Assembly: GCA_018398765.1 (NCBI GenBank)
Contig: JAHBMJ010001340.1
Span: 30,001-82,764, forward strand
Direction: 5' to 3'
DNA from: Chromera velia
Lineage: Eukaryota; Sar; Chromeraceae
Length of the DNA stretch: 52,764 nt
The notes under the pieces are model-generated. The model was not told the origin of the DNA, made no database searches, and saw only the letters and a list, made by a program, of their open reading frames with translations. A program made the translations under genes and the position numbers. This document shows positions 1-9,780 of this stretch, in pieces. Each line of letters opens with the position of its first letter. The stretch's first letter is position 1.

Positions 1-508
1 GATTCGAACACAATTAAGGAGAAAGTGCCAACCCTGAGACTGAAGAAATTTGGCAGAAAAATCTGGGACACAAGTAGACGAATTCAGTCTGCCTCACTGG
101 GCATCATTGGGCTTTTGCTAGCTCGTATGATCTTGCATGCACGGCTAACTCTTCCGTTGGCCGCCGCGCGGGCGCTGACTGCCTGGCGCTCAGTGGTTCA
201 CCTCAACTAACCTTAACCTACATTACCCAGTCTGTGAAGACACACAAGCCAGGTAAAGCCAGGCCAAGGTCCCCACTAGTGCCTACTGGTCCTATTAGAC
301 TCCTCTATTCGTGGGCGAGTCTAGTTAGTTCTTTTTCAATGACTGTTAGTTACTCTGAATTAAAGGTTTTCGATCATCATCATTTTTTTTATTTTCATTT
401 TCTTTTGTACGTACAAAGATCTAGACGAAGATGTTTCTTTAACATAAAGAAAAACCTTTAATACACTTATATATATACTTATACTTCTAATCTATATATT
501 CTTTTGAT
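1..508. other. AT-rich spacer, no gene seen
   Basis: Short open frames only, with no recognisable protein family, no conserved motif and no coherent splice structure. The stretch holds poly-T runs around 380-410 and AT-rich TATA-type repeats around 465-510. It runs directly into the inverted-repeat element that starts at 509. Confidence 0.5.
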
Positions 509-1019
509 ATACACTATACGGTTAGGAGTAACCAAATTAGGATGGTAACTTGCGGCCGCGTGGTAACCAGAATCGTAGTTACGGTAATCATGCAGAGTTA
601 CATTGATTACCGTTATTTTAGTAACCAAAACACTGATAATCGTTCTTTGAAGCTAGATAAACTAGTAGGTAAATCTAGTATTCTTGCTCGGAGTCCTCCT
701 CTTCGGCCACACATACATGCAGGACTGTCACACACGGTTGCCATCTTTAGTCCTTCCTTCAAACCGGAGAAACTTTATTCTTTTTTTTTACATATTGATG
801 GAATCATTTTATCGTGCATATTAATTCACGTCAAAAAACTTTTGAAACATTTTTTTTTTGTCGAATGCCGGGGCCCCCAGCTATCAATTACCATGGTAGT
901 GGTAAACCCCCTGGACCCTCCTAGACTGAGCCTTAGTTACCAATCGTCGATTACCAAATTTATGGTAAACAAGGCTACCCTCAAAACCCCTGGTAGTTAC
1001 TCCTAACCGTATAGTGTAT
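509..1019. mobile_element. MITE-like element with 24-bp perfect terminal inverted repeats
   Basis: Positions 509-532 and 996-1019 are exact reverse complements of each other (24 bp, core GGTTAGGAGTAAC). They bound a 511-bp AT-rich segment that contains no convincing protein. The interior has many dispersed GGTAA and GTTAC motifs in both orientations, so the arms look like decayed sub-terminal repeats. I cannot identify a clean target-site duplication: the left flank reads TTTTGAT and the right flank TTTTAATA. Size, long perfect ends and lack of coding capacity fit a non-autonomous DNA transposon. The superfamily is not determinable here. Confidence 0.7.
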
Positions 1020-1542
1020 TTTAATACTTTTCGATACAGTCGTCCCAGAAAAATCTGAAAAAAGACTGATCCTTGATATTTCCGTATCGATATCATCTAT
1101 ATCAATCTAATACTATCTAATACGATCCGTCGTTGAATCCGATATCGATCCAAATCATCCGATAGCCATCCCCTACTTTTACATATCGTAAGTCTCAGAA
1201 ATGAATCTAAATCTACCAATACATTTTCCGCCCATATCGTGATATTTCCTTTGTATCAACAATGCGATAAATGTCTATGTATGTTCATGTCGAGTGTGCT
1301 TGTCGTTCATCAAGATGGACTGCTTCTCAAACAACAAGCGCAGCCGCTTCTTTGATTCCCAAGACAGCTTTAAATTCTCTCTCCTGAAACTCGCAGCGTT
1401 TCTGAGCGCCGTTTCATACGATGAAACTAAGAAAGCAGGTTCACAAATTCACCTGAGTCATCTTTTTCTGCCGTGAGCCTCTCCGAAGAGCTAGGTGCAC
1501 GCGGTTGATCCAACAGTCAAGAGAGAGAGGCGCCTCCTTCCC
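1020..1542. other. AT-rich spacer, 3' flank of thymidylate kinase
   Basis: The left part is AT-rich with repeated ATCGATAT- and ATCTAATAC-like words. From about 1290 base composition shifts toward that of the neighbouring gene. It probably contains the 3' untranslated region of the minus-strand kinase gene ending at 1543. No other gene is supported. Confidence 0.45.
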
Positions 1543-4177
1543 TCAGTTCGGGACCTCTACGTCGCGTTCCCCCGATCCAACACCGTCTTTCCCCTTCTCC
1601 CCCCCAAACAAAGGAGGGGACGAGATGGGTGCAGGTCCCCAGAGCCTCTTGAACTCGCTTCTGCTGCCGTCCCACTGCGCACAAGCAGAGAGAACTGCCT
1701 GGGCCTCAGAGAGGACCTGCGCCTTCAGCGCCTGCACGGAGAGAAGAGATTGGGTGGGAAGACAGAAAGGGTCGAGGGACTGTAGTTGCCTGCACCTAAC
1801 GCTATGGCCTTTCCCATCTTTCTTTTGCACCCCTTCTCCCCATCCCATGCAGCCGAAGGAACATGGAGGTGCAGTGGAGGCAGCCTGAGGCAGAAGGTCA
1901 CTCACGCCTTTCCTTTTGCATGCACTCACCTCTTGAGGCTGATGTCCGTCGAGGACTTTCCAGAAGGGCTCCCCGTCAAAAGTACCGTAAGCAGCTGCCA
2001 CTCTCTTTTGTGTCTCCAATCTTTCGTATCTCTCCTGACCTGAAGAAGACACAGGAAGACGTGCGTGAATGCATCAATCGTACAAAAAGAAAAATGAAAG
2101 AACGGAGGAAGGAAACGTCGACTGTTGGGCACCGAGGGAGTAAGGAAAGAAAAAGTCCGGAAAAACCGCAAAGACCGAATGAGACACGAAGCAGCAAGCA
2201 CGAGAAAGGAAAGAAGAAGAAAAAAAAAGACAGAGATCGAGGAGACTCACCATAGTCCCCCCTCTTTGCTGCCACCTCAGGGTCAACTTTCAGGAAGAAG
2301 ACGGCGTCAGGGGCGATCACACCACTGTCAGATGTCCGACAGAACACAGGATCGAGGCCCTGTCGACACTCCGTTCGGTTGTTCAGAAAGATTTATTTTC
2401 AAGAATGAAAACGAGAAGCAAGAAACAAAAAAGCCTCGAGCACAGACGAACAGGAGAGCTAAGGGTGAGGCAGTGCGACACAAAGAAAGGTAGAAATCGC
2501 ATGCTATAAAATAAGGAACGCAGGAAGGCGGGGAAGAAAAAGAGTGTACATGGGCAAAAGAAAAAGCAGACAGACACAATCAAAACGGATCAAGAATGCG
2601 AAGAGCTTGTCTAGCTCATCAGGACACTAAAGGCGCAGACGAAGAAGCAAAACGCAGAGAAACGACGCGAACACGCGCAGAAGCCAGCTGCGAAGAGAAA
2701 AGCACTTCCCACGGAGGACAAAGAGAAGAGGGAAGAAACCATATTTTCACAAATAGATAGATACAAGCAGTAATTAGAATGACGACACAGTGCGAGAGCC
2801 AATGTGATGGAGGAGAGAACAGGGGAGGGAGGGGGAGGAACATGAGACATGAAAGACGGATCTATCCCGTGACTGACCAGAGCCCCCGACGAGTAGGCAA
2901 TTCCCGAGAACGCGTACCTGTCCGTGATCACTGTGTCTCCATTCCGGAGCCACTCTTCAATTTTGGGCCTTCAGAGGAAGGATGGGACAAAAAGAGGAAG
3001 AGGGCGGTCTGAAAACATGGAAAGGGGGAGAGAGAGAGAGAGAGAGGAAAACGGAAAACATCCCAGAGACAGCTAGGCGAATGGAAAGGCGCATCAGTCA
3101 TCAGTAAACGTCACAGCCTTGCAAGAAGAAAAACTTGAAGGATGTTGGTTTCCTTTTGTGTTCTTGCCGTCTCCTACTAGAAGTGAGACTCCGAGGAAGG
3201 CACGCGCTCTCTCCCTCTCACCTTCTTCTCTGCTTCGTCTTCCACTTCCTCCCCCCTTCCGTTCTCTGACTTTCTCTTGCTCTCCCTCTATTTGAGGGCT
3301 ACACTTTTTGTGCATGGCATCTCAAGATGGGGGGAGGACAGAAAAATGACGTGAAAAATAGCTTCAATGGCTGACTGACTGACTGCATCTCCCATCTGTT
3401 TGCAGAGAAGAGAAGATGCGCCACCTGTTCAGGAAGGTCTTTGCCCTTGGAGAGGTACTCGTTCAGGATCTCTCCGATCTTTGTCGACCTCACTGCACTC
3501 AAGAATATTGACACATCTTTCACTCTTTTTCGACGGACGTCATCTTTAGCAATCGTAGCTGCGCCTCTTCACGGTTCTAACCTGTCTTCCTCGACCGCAG
3601 TGAATTCCACGAGGGACATCTTTTTTCGGATGAACAGGGGAACGCTCTTTGCTTTTTTAGACTTCTGCTGTGAAGAGCATTCGAAAGCGTTTGTCAACTC
3701 ATCGCGAATCGTGGCAGAAAGCACCTGGCAGACAAGCTTCTGGGAGGACATTCTATTGACAGAAGGAGAGAGGAAGAGATCAAAAGCCGTGACTTGAACA
3801 GACGATCTCCGAGGCACTACCCACCAGGAAATCGGAGCGTCTGCACCGTCACCCCCTTCTCCCTCAGTGCGTCCACTAAGGCTGAGCTCTGTGTTGTTTT
3901 CCCCGACCTGCTTACAAGCAGGAAAAGATGGATGGATAAAGAGTCACAGATTCCGCTGTCTGTCCCTAACTTATTCAGACAGACAGGTGGGCACGAAGTA
4001 AGGCAGGGAGGGAAAGAACAGCCGCCGTTCAGATGCCCCCCCTTGCATCTAGAATTCATGAGGGCAGCGTTGCAGAAGGAAAGAGGCAGGCTGCCGAACG
4101 TACCTGTCGAGTCCCTCAAAAACGATGAAGGCCCCCCTTCCCTTCCCCTTCTCGCCTCCTGACTGCAGCTTCGACAT
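1543..4177 (-). CDS. Thymidylate kinase (dTMP kinase), 7 exons
   Basis: Phosphorylates dTMP to dTDP with ATP, the step feeding dTTP synthesis. Exons, in coding order: 4177-4104, 3907-3825, 3492-3384, 2968-2878, 2359-2251, 2039-1930, 1731-1543. All phases agree and give 254 residues. The P-loop GLDRSGKT (residues 22-29) is assembled across intron 1. Next come FPVRSTKIG, then [10 protein letters not shown], then the DR-motif segment [12 protein letters not shown], then [27 protein letters not shown] (quoted in part: [15 protein letters not shown]) near the lid. These match the eukaryotic type I family, usually about 210 residues; the extra length is an N-terminal leader and a C-terminal tail after [10 protein letters not shown]. 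The start is the only in-frame ATG in exon 1. The frame stays open about 58 codons further upstream without an ATG. The acceptor of exon 4 is AAG rather than CAG. Confidence 0.92.
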
Positions 4178-4640
4178 CAGGACGCCTCTGTTTTGATTGC
4201 TAACTTCCGTTCTCGCAGTAGAAAGGTGCCGAGAAAAAAGAGGGCACAAACGGGGACCGGACCGCAAAGGGAAAGTGAACGAACGGAGCGGAGAGGCAAT
4301 CGATGCCAAGAACAGGCAGCACACGCGCCACGTGGGCCTCACAGGTCTCAAAGAATCAATCTTGCCTTCTTTGAGCTGGAAACAATCTAAAAGAAATGTT
4401 ATGTATTAAATACGTCCGAGCGTGTGTTTGAGGAGCCGTGCGCTGGCGACCTGTGAATCCCGAAACCTTTGCCAGACCACAAGTCGTGATCAAAACACGT
4501 CAACGAAGAAGATTCCCACAGAGTAGCACACAGAGAATCAGACGACAGAGATCAACAATGGCTGAGATTCAACTTCAGTGAGAAGCTGAAAAGTTACATC
4601 TGAGTCAGTGAGTCAGAGCCACACTGTCAGGCCGTCTCTC
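4178..4640. promoter_or_regulatory. 5' flank of thymidylate kinase
   Basis: This region lies upstream of the only in-frame ATG. The first about 170 bases (to 4351) are open in the kinase frame and read as a basic, Ser/Leu/Phe-rich leader (for example LFSRHLSTAR). No in-frame ATG precedes a TAA stop about 60 bases farther upstream. It is either 5' untranslated sequence or part of a leader whose ATG sits in an unseen upstream exon. No promoter motif is identified with confidence. Confidence 0.35.
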
Positions 4641-4870
4641 CGTCTCCAAAACATGAGCATTTGACAGCAGCGTTTCTAGACACCGCGGCGTTTGTGGGTA
4701 AACGCCGCTTCGGGCGCACCGCGGCGCGCCGCGGGGAAAAAACTTGGAGGAGAAGGCCGGGGAGGACCGCGGTGCCGGTCGAGCAAGTTAAAACTTTCCG
4801 CGGCGGGTCCGCCACGGAGCGGCGGGACCGTCGCCTTTATCTCTCCGCGGCGGCATCAAAAAAAAAAAAA
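4641..4870. repeat. GC-rich block with repeated CCGCGGCG motifs
   Basis: A sharply GC-rich segment in AT-rich surroundings contains several CCGCGG/GCGGCG words and short inverted repeats such as CACCGCGGCG and CGCGCCGCGG. It ends in a poly-A run at 4859-4869. The same CCGCGG vocabulary returns near 6215. This suggests a dispersed repeat family, but no boundaries or coding capacity are clear. Confidence 0.4.
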
Positions 4871-6214
4871 TGGATCGTCAAGATCGAGTCCGCCAAGTGT
4901 TGCTCTGACAGTTCTCAGCCCAGAGAGCTGTACAGATTCTTGTCAAGCGATCAACTGAGAGCAGCGGGCTCAACCTGTCAAAGGAACATTCTCCATTATT
5001 TATTTATATTATTTATGTCACAGTGTTTCCATGAATACTAAGTTCAATACTTCACAGTTGAATCTGCTTACTCGACTCTAAATTTTTGCAAAGGTGACAG
5101 TCTGCCCGGACTGTCTTACCGTCTGAGTCTCATGGTGCCCAAACGAAAAACGTCTGCCTCTGGCGCGAAGATAATGTAGTCTTAGAAGTTCTTGAAGTTC
5201 TTTATTGCTGCAAAGAAGAAAGGGGAGGGGGCCGCCAAGGCTGACCAGCCATTACTCAGTGGCCTTGTACCTCCAGCCGCCCACAAATCTCCTCGGCAGT
5301 CCTCCCCTCTCGTCGAGAGTCCTCCCCTCGCCCACGTCGATCTGCGAGGCTCTCTGCTGCAGTCACCTCTCCGAATAGGCAGCAGCGGGATTCACCACAG
5401 ACCCCTGCTAGCGGGTCTCCTTCAGCGAGGAAACGGCAGAGTGTATCCAAAGAAGGAAAGGGAAAGGGAAAAAAGAAGGGGGTGAGAGCAGGTTTTCTAA
5501 GCAAGGACAAAAAGATGACAAACATACCCCGAAACAGGTATAGACCGCCTAAACTGTATCACGATAAACTGACGGCAAGTGTTGAAGAGAAGGAAGGGGA
5601 GAAGCCTCTTGCAGACCCTCATCTATGATTTGATTGATTAATATCATATATTTAACAATGCCGAACAATGTTTTATGGTATGTATATTCATGAATAATCA
5701 TTTTAATATAGTTTGATTCATTTTTATTACTACTCATTTAGATATATTGGGGATTATTGAATCTAATATTGAATAATAGTTCAATTGATGATCTAGTCCG
5801 TAGTATTGTAGAGGTTAGAGTATGACTATGACAAGCATTCGTGTCAGGACTGCGTCTACGGTGGGGGCGGCGTTGAGCGCACCATATAGCATGCATGCAG
5901 AATTAATAATGCTCGCATGCAGTCAATAGCAAGTCATCTGTTGTTTAGCTTGAACCCAAGAGATTGCAGTAGTGACTTTGTATGACAGAACTTTAATCTT
6001 ATGAGCCCAGTACGCTACCCGATGTAGTTGATGATGTATGTACAGTTTTTTTTTAATTACCTGTTTTGTTCTCAAAACGCCTTAACCGGCTTATATAGAA
6101 TAGGATGGGATTTATATTTTGGGCTACCTTACGGTCCACTGCCGGGCCTCGACTTGCACCCTGAGAGGCACGGTTGTCGTCGTGGGGTGACAAACGGTCA
6201 GAAGTAGGCTAGAA
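4871..6214. other. Spacer without a recognisable gene
   Basis: Mostly AT-rich. A purine-rich stretch occurs at about 5210-5480 (AAGGAAAGGGAAAGG type) and a strongly AT-rich core at about 5600-5800. No open frame in either strand shows a known family or joins with others through plausible splice sites. Confidence 0.45.
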
Positions 6215-6234
6215 CCGCGGCGCTAGCGCCGCGG
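6215..6234. repeat. Perfect 20-bp GC palindrome
   Basis: CCGCGGCGCTAGCGCCGCGG is its own reverse complement over 20 bases. A further CCGCGGCGCAGCTGCGG partial palindrome lies about 25 bases downstream. The surroundings are non-coding. Confidence 0.7.
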
Positions 6235-6331
6235 AAAGCTTAAACAGCTGGCAAGCACCGCGGCGCAGCTGCGGTAGTCACCAAAGCTGCTCTAGAAACA
6301 CTGTTTGACAGCGTGGCATCCATTTTGTATA

Positions 6332-7165
6332 GCCCCGGAAAGCGAAGCGGGGGGTACTTACAAAATAAAAATACTCCAGCCCATGCATATGCATGCATAC
6401 TAGTCTTTCACCAAAAACCAGGCCCCGAAAGGCTGAATTTGCGCCATGCGTGCGTTAGATAGGTTTCAAATCCGCTCAACCCCCCGTAGGTTTTTTTCCC
6501 ATGGGAGGGGGGGGGGATTCCGCGCTGTTTTTTTCCCGCGGGGGGGGGGGTTAGCGCTACCATGCGTGCACCAATGCAACATCATGGCCAGCGTGCATCA
6601 ATCATGCAGTTCTTATTTTTCTTACTTTCCGGGGCCGTTCGCAAGCTTGCTTACGTCAAATGTATGGTCGGTCCCCGCGAAGCTGCATGCATGCATGGGC
6701 CAGCCGCTCTGCATAGTCATGCATGCATGCATTTCAGCTTATATAAGTGGCCCCGGAAAGCGAAGTGGGGGGCACTTAGAAAACAGAAATACCCCAGCCC
6801 ACGTGCGTGCACGCTGTCTTTCAGTAAAAACCCGGCCCCAAAAGGCTGATTTGCGCTATGTGTGCGTCAGATGCATGGGTTTCAGCTTACCCCCGGGCTT
6901 TTTTCCCNNNNNNNNNNNNNNNNNNNNNNNNNNNNNNNNNNNNNNNNNNNNNNNNNNNNNNNNNNNNNNNNNNNNNNNNNNNNNNNNNNNNNNNNNNNNN
7001 NNNNNNNNNNNNNNNNNNNNNNNNNNNNCTTTTCCCGCGGGGTGGGGGGGGGGCCGCCCGCGGTCGACTGGCCAATCGTGCAGTTCTCATTTTTCTTGCT
7101 TTCCGGGGCCGTTCGCAAGCTTGCTTGCGTCAGATTTTGGGGCGTCCATTTTGGTCGGTCCCCGA
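6332..7165. repeat. Direct repeat family, two to three copies around an assembly gap
   Basis: The segment starting CCCCGGAAAGCGAAGCGGGG at 6332 recurs, slightly diverged, at 6751 (offset 419). Both copies continue into a shared stretch with GGCCCCGAAAGGCTGA or close variants, then a G-run. A second shared block, containing TTTCCGGGGCCGTTCGCAAG, occurs near 6625 and again near 7098. The unit also carries several GCATGCATGC strings. The copies are interrupted by the N run at 6908-7028, so copy number and unit length cannot be fixed. Open frames across this stretch are low-complexity or cross the gap and are not genes. Confidence 0.65.
6908..7028. other. Assembly gap (121 N)
   Basis: A run of 121 undetermined bases lies inside the direct repeat. 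Repeat collapse is the likely cause. The true size may differ. Confidence 0.98.
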
Positions 7166-7583
7166 GGCTTGGCCGGCCGCCACCAATGCATGGCCCTCAT
7201 ATGGCCCTCCATTGGCCCTCCATATAGCTTCCCACAATTTCCCACATGCACCCTCCGACATGCTCAGACACTGAGTTTCAGAGAGATGATTGAAATTTGA
7301 AACCGATCTGACAGTCTACGCCTCGCCGAATATCCTTGCGCTCACTTGCGATCACTGCTCGAGCGCTTCTCTCATGAAGGGGGACCGTGGTGACCGCCTC
7401 TCGCAGTCATCCGCATGCATGTTGTATCTGTAACCGTTGTCCGCCTCATCAGCTGTTGTCTCCAAGATTCCCCGTGGAGCTTGACCGACTTGGACTCACA
7501 CAATCGTTCCGAACCGCCATCTGTCTTCTGCAGTCGCTTCTTGGTTGATTGCCTTTCTTCTATTCGTCCGTCTACAGCCGCCA
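7166..7583. promoter_or_regulatory. 5' flank of the UEV gene
   Basis: Non-coding sequence leading to the start at 7584. It contains a run of CATATGGCCCTCCATTGGCC-like words near 7198-7225. No protein is recognised. The transcription start presumably lies here, but no motif decides it. Confidence 0.35.
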
Positions 7584-8768
7584 ATGGTTGTTGGTGGGGC
7601 GTTACGCGCGGTCGTGATGTTCCACAGTGCGGTCGCTTTCGATTCGGAAGAACTGGATGCGGAGGTGAAGAAGAACATCCGGAAGTTCCGGTTAGAAAAG
7701 GAATACAAAGTCCTGCAGGAACATATACCAAGGAGCATGTACATTCTGCCCGCCTTCAACTCAATGAGGGTGTGGTTTGGTGTATTGTTTGTGCGCCAAG
7801 GGTGGTACAAGGATGGAATCTTCCACTTTCGCATTCAAATCCCCCAAGAATACCCCAATGCCGCTCCATCTATATTCTTCCTCACTCCTGTGTTCCACCC
7901 TCTTGTTGACCCCTCATCTGGTTATCTGGATCTGTCTGTCGAATTCTCTGAGTGGAAGGCCTCGGAAGACTACATCATCTTCACTCTGGCCTTTCTGAAG
8001 AAGATATTCTACAGAACAGAGTGTTTCTCTTCCTCCCAAAATCCCAAAAACCCGAGAGCAGCGGAATTGTTTCAAAACGACAAACCAGGACTCATTACTG
8101 AAATCGTAGCCTGCGTCAAGCATTCTCGAACAGCGCCCCCCCCCTCGGGGCCTCTCCCTTCCTCATCCTCTTCTGGAGATACAGAAGAAGAAGGGGGCGT
8201 TCACACCCCGTCTATCCTCTTTTCAGAGTTTGACCAATCGACTCACGGAGACATCATGGCGCAATTCCAAAAAGGAAGAGAACACGCAGCAGGAGCAGGG
8301 GGTTCGTCCATTGCCCTGCAGTCAAATTTGCAGCGAGACGCTTTCTTGGATTGGCTGCTGTCTTCCCATTCCTCCCGCTTTCCCTCCCCAGTCCCAACAG
8401 ACGAAGCGCAGAAAGAGCAGCCCGTCCAAGTTCCCGGATGGATGAGGAGACCGACGGTAGAGGCTGCGGCAAGCGAGGACGAGGCAGCCGAGAGGAGGGC
8501 TGCAGATCTGGCGGCCTTGGGGGTAGAGAAAGATGAAGGGGAGGGGGGGTCTTATGAGAGTTCGTCGGACTGGACAGAAGAGGACGAGGGGGAAGGGGAA
8601 GGGGAAGGTCAGGGTGGAGGAACGGAGGGAGAGCCTCCAGTAGCAGCAGCAGGGAGCGCCGCTACGCCTCCCGCACCGCCAGCTGCTGCTGCTGCCACAG
8701 GTGCTGCGGGAGGCCCGAAAGGATTCGCCCTCAAAATCCCAGGAGGAGGTTCACCGGGATCATCGTAA
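7584..8768 (+). CDS. AKTIP/FTS-like ubiquitin E2 variant (UEV), single exon
   Basis: 394 residues. The N-terminal half is a UBC-like fold closest, from memory, to AKTIP (Fused Toes), an E2 variant that in animals joins Hook and FHIP proteins in the FHF dynein-adaptor complex. Diagnostic stretches are YKVLQEHIPRSMYILPAFNS, VWFGVLFVRQGWYKDGIFHF, IPQEYPNAAPSIFF and TPVFHPLVDPSSGYLDLSVE. Where active E2s have HPN and then a catalytic Cys in an ICLD-like motif, this protein has HPL and GYLDL, so it cannot form the ubiquitin thioester. The C-terminal half is acidic and Ser/Ala/Gly/Pro-rich with no fold seen. I chose the ATG at 7584 because CCGCCAATGG is a strong initiation context; 7617 is the next candidate. 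It is the only complete gene here without introns. Confidence 0.85.
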   Translation: MVVGGALRAVVMFHSAVAFDSEELDAEVKKNIRKFRLEKEYKVLQEHIPRSMYILPAFNSMRVWFGVLFVRQGWYKDGIFHFRIQIPQEYPNAAPSIFFLTPVFHPLVDPSSGYLDLSVEFSEWKASEDYIIFTLAFLKKIFYRTECFSSSQNPKNPRAAELFQNDKPGLITEIVACVKHSRTAPPPSGPLPSSSSSGDTEEEGGVHTPSILFSEFDQSTHGDIMAQFQKGREHAAGAGGSSIALQSNLQRDAFLDWLLSSHSSRFPSPVPTDEAQKEQPVQVPGWMRRPTVEAAASEDEAAERRAADLAALGVEKDEGEGGSYESSSDWTEEDEGEGEGEGQGGGTEGEPPVAAAGSAATPPAPPAAAAATGAAGGPKGFALKIPGGGSPGSS

Positions 8769-9019
8769 TATGCATGGTTGCATGAGTGAGTTAGAGAGGG
8801 GGCTGGACAGACTGGCCCTTCTGTAGTAATAGCTGTCGGAAGAGAGTGGGGGGTGGGGGATTGAGTAGACGGGCTGAAAGACTGTTCGAGAAAATAAATA
8901 CGTATAGTGCCTTGTTTTGCTGTCGTTTCTTCCAGTATCTGACAACCAAAGCTTGTCGAGGAAAAGTCCTCATGGGAGGATGTGGATTTTGATGCATGAA
9001 CAGTAATGCATGTATGTAA
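8769..9019. other. 3' flank of the UEV gene
   Basis: Non-coding. An AATAAATA stretch near 8895 could act as a polyadenylation signal, about 125 bases past the stop codon. Nothing else is seen. Confidence 0.35.
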
Positions 9020-9165
9020 TTGTGAGTGTGAGTGTGTGTATGTGTATGGGTGTGTGTATGTGTGTGTGTCTGTGTGTCTGTGTGTGTGTCTGTGTGTGTG
9101 TCTGTGTGGCTGTGTGGCTGTGTGTCTGTGTGTCTGTGTGTGTATCTGTGTGTGTGTCTGTGTGT

Positions 9166-9201
<36 letters not shown>

Positions 9202-9332
9202 CTGTGTGTGTGTCTGTGTGTGTGTATGTGTGTGTGTGTGTGTATTTGTGTGTATTTGTGTGTGTGTGTGAGGGTGTGTGTGTGTATTTGTGTGTATTTG
9301 TGTGTGTGTGTGTGTGAGGGTGTGTGTGTGTA

Positions 9333-9405
<73 letters not shown>

Positions 9406-9448
9406 TGTGTTCATGAAGAAAAGGAGGGAGAAGAACAAGAAACATATA

Positions 9449-9483
<35 letters not shown>

Positions 9484-9519
9484 ATGAAGAAAAAGAGGGA
9501 GAAGAAGAAGAAACATATA

Positions 9520-9577
<58 letters not shown>

Positions 9578-9636
9578 CTGTGACTGTGTGTGTGTCTGTG
9601 ACTGTGTGTGTGTCTGTGACTGTGTGTGTGTCTGTG

Positions 9637-9669
<33 letters not shown>

Positions 9670-9716
9670 CTGTGTGTGTGTCTGTGTGTGTGTGTGTATG
9701 TGTGTGTGTGTGTGTA

Positions 9717-9755
<39 letters not shown>

Positions 9756-9780
9756 TTGTGTGTATTTGTGTGTGTGTGTG
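9020..9780. repeat. Compound microsatellite (TG)n/(TCTG)n/(CT)n
   Basis: About 760 bases of TG/TCTG/CT simple repeat. A GA-rich spacer of about 35 bases (GAAGAAAAGGAGGGAGAAGA-like, ending AAACATATAG) occurs twice, each copy followed by a TCTG run (about 9415 and 9484). This gives a small higher-order repeat of about 70 bases. Long Cys/Val or Thr/His open frames on both strands come only from the repeat. Confidence 0.95.

Noticed and set aside
542-1006. Open frame of 154 codons inside the inverted-repeat element
   Set aside because: It is AT-rich with no transposase motif (no DDE/D signature or zinc finger), and the element ends bracket non-coding sequence.
6446-7300. Open frame of about 284 codons
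   Set aside because: It runs through the 121-base gap and through a G-rich non-coding repeat, with no recognisable family.
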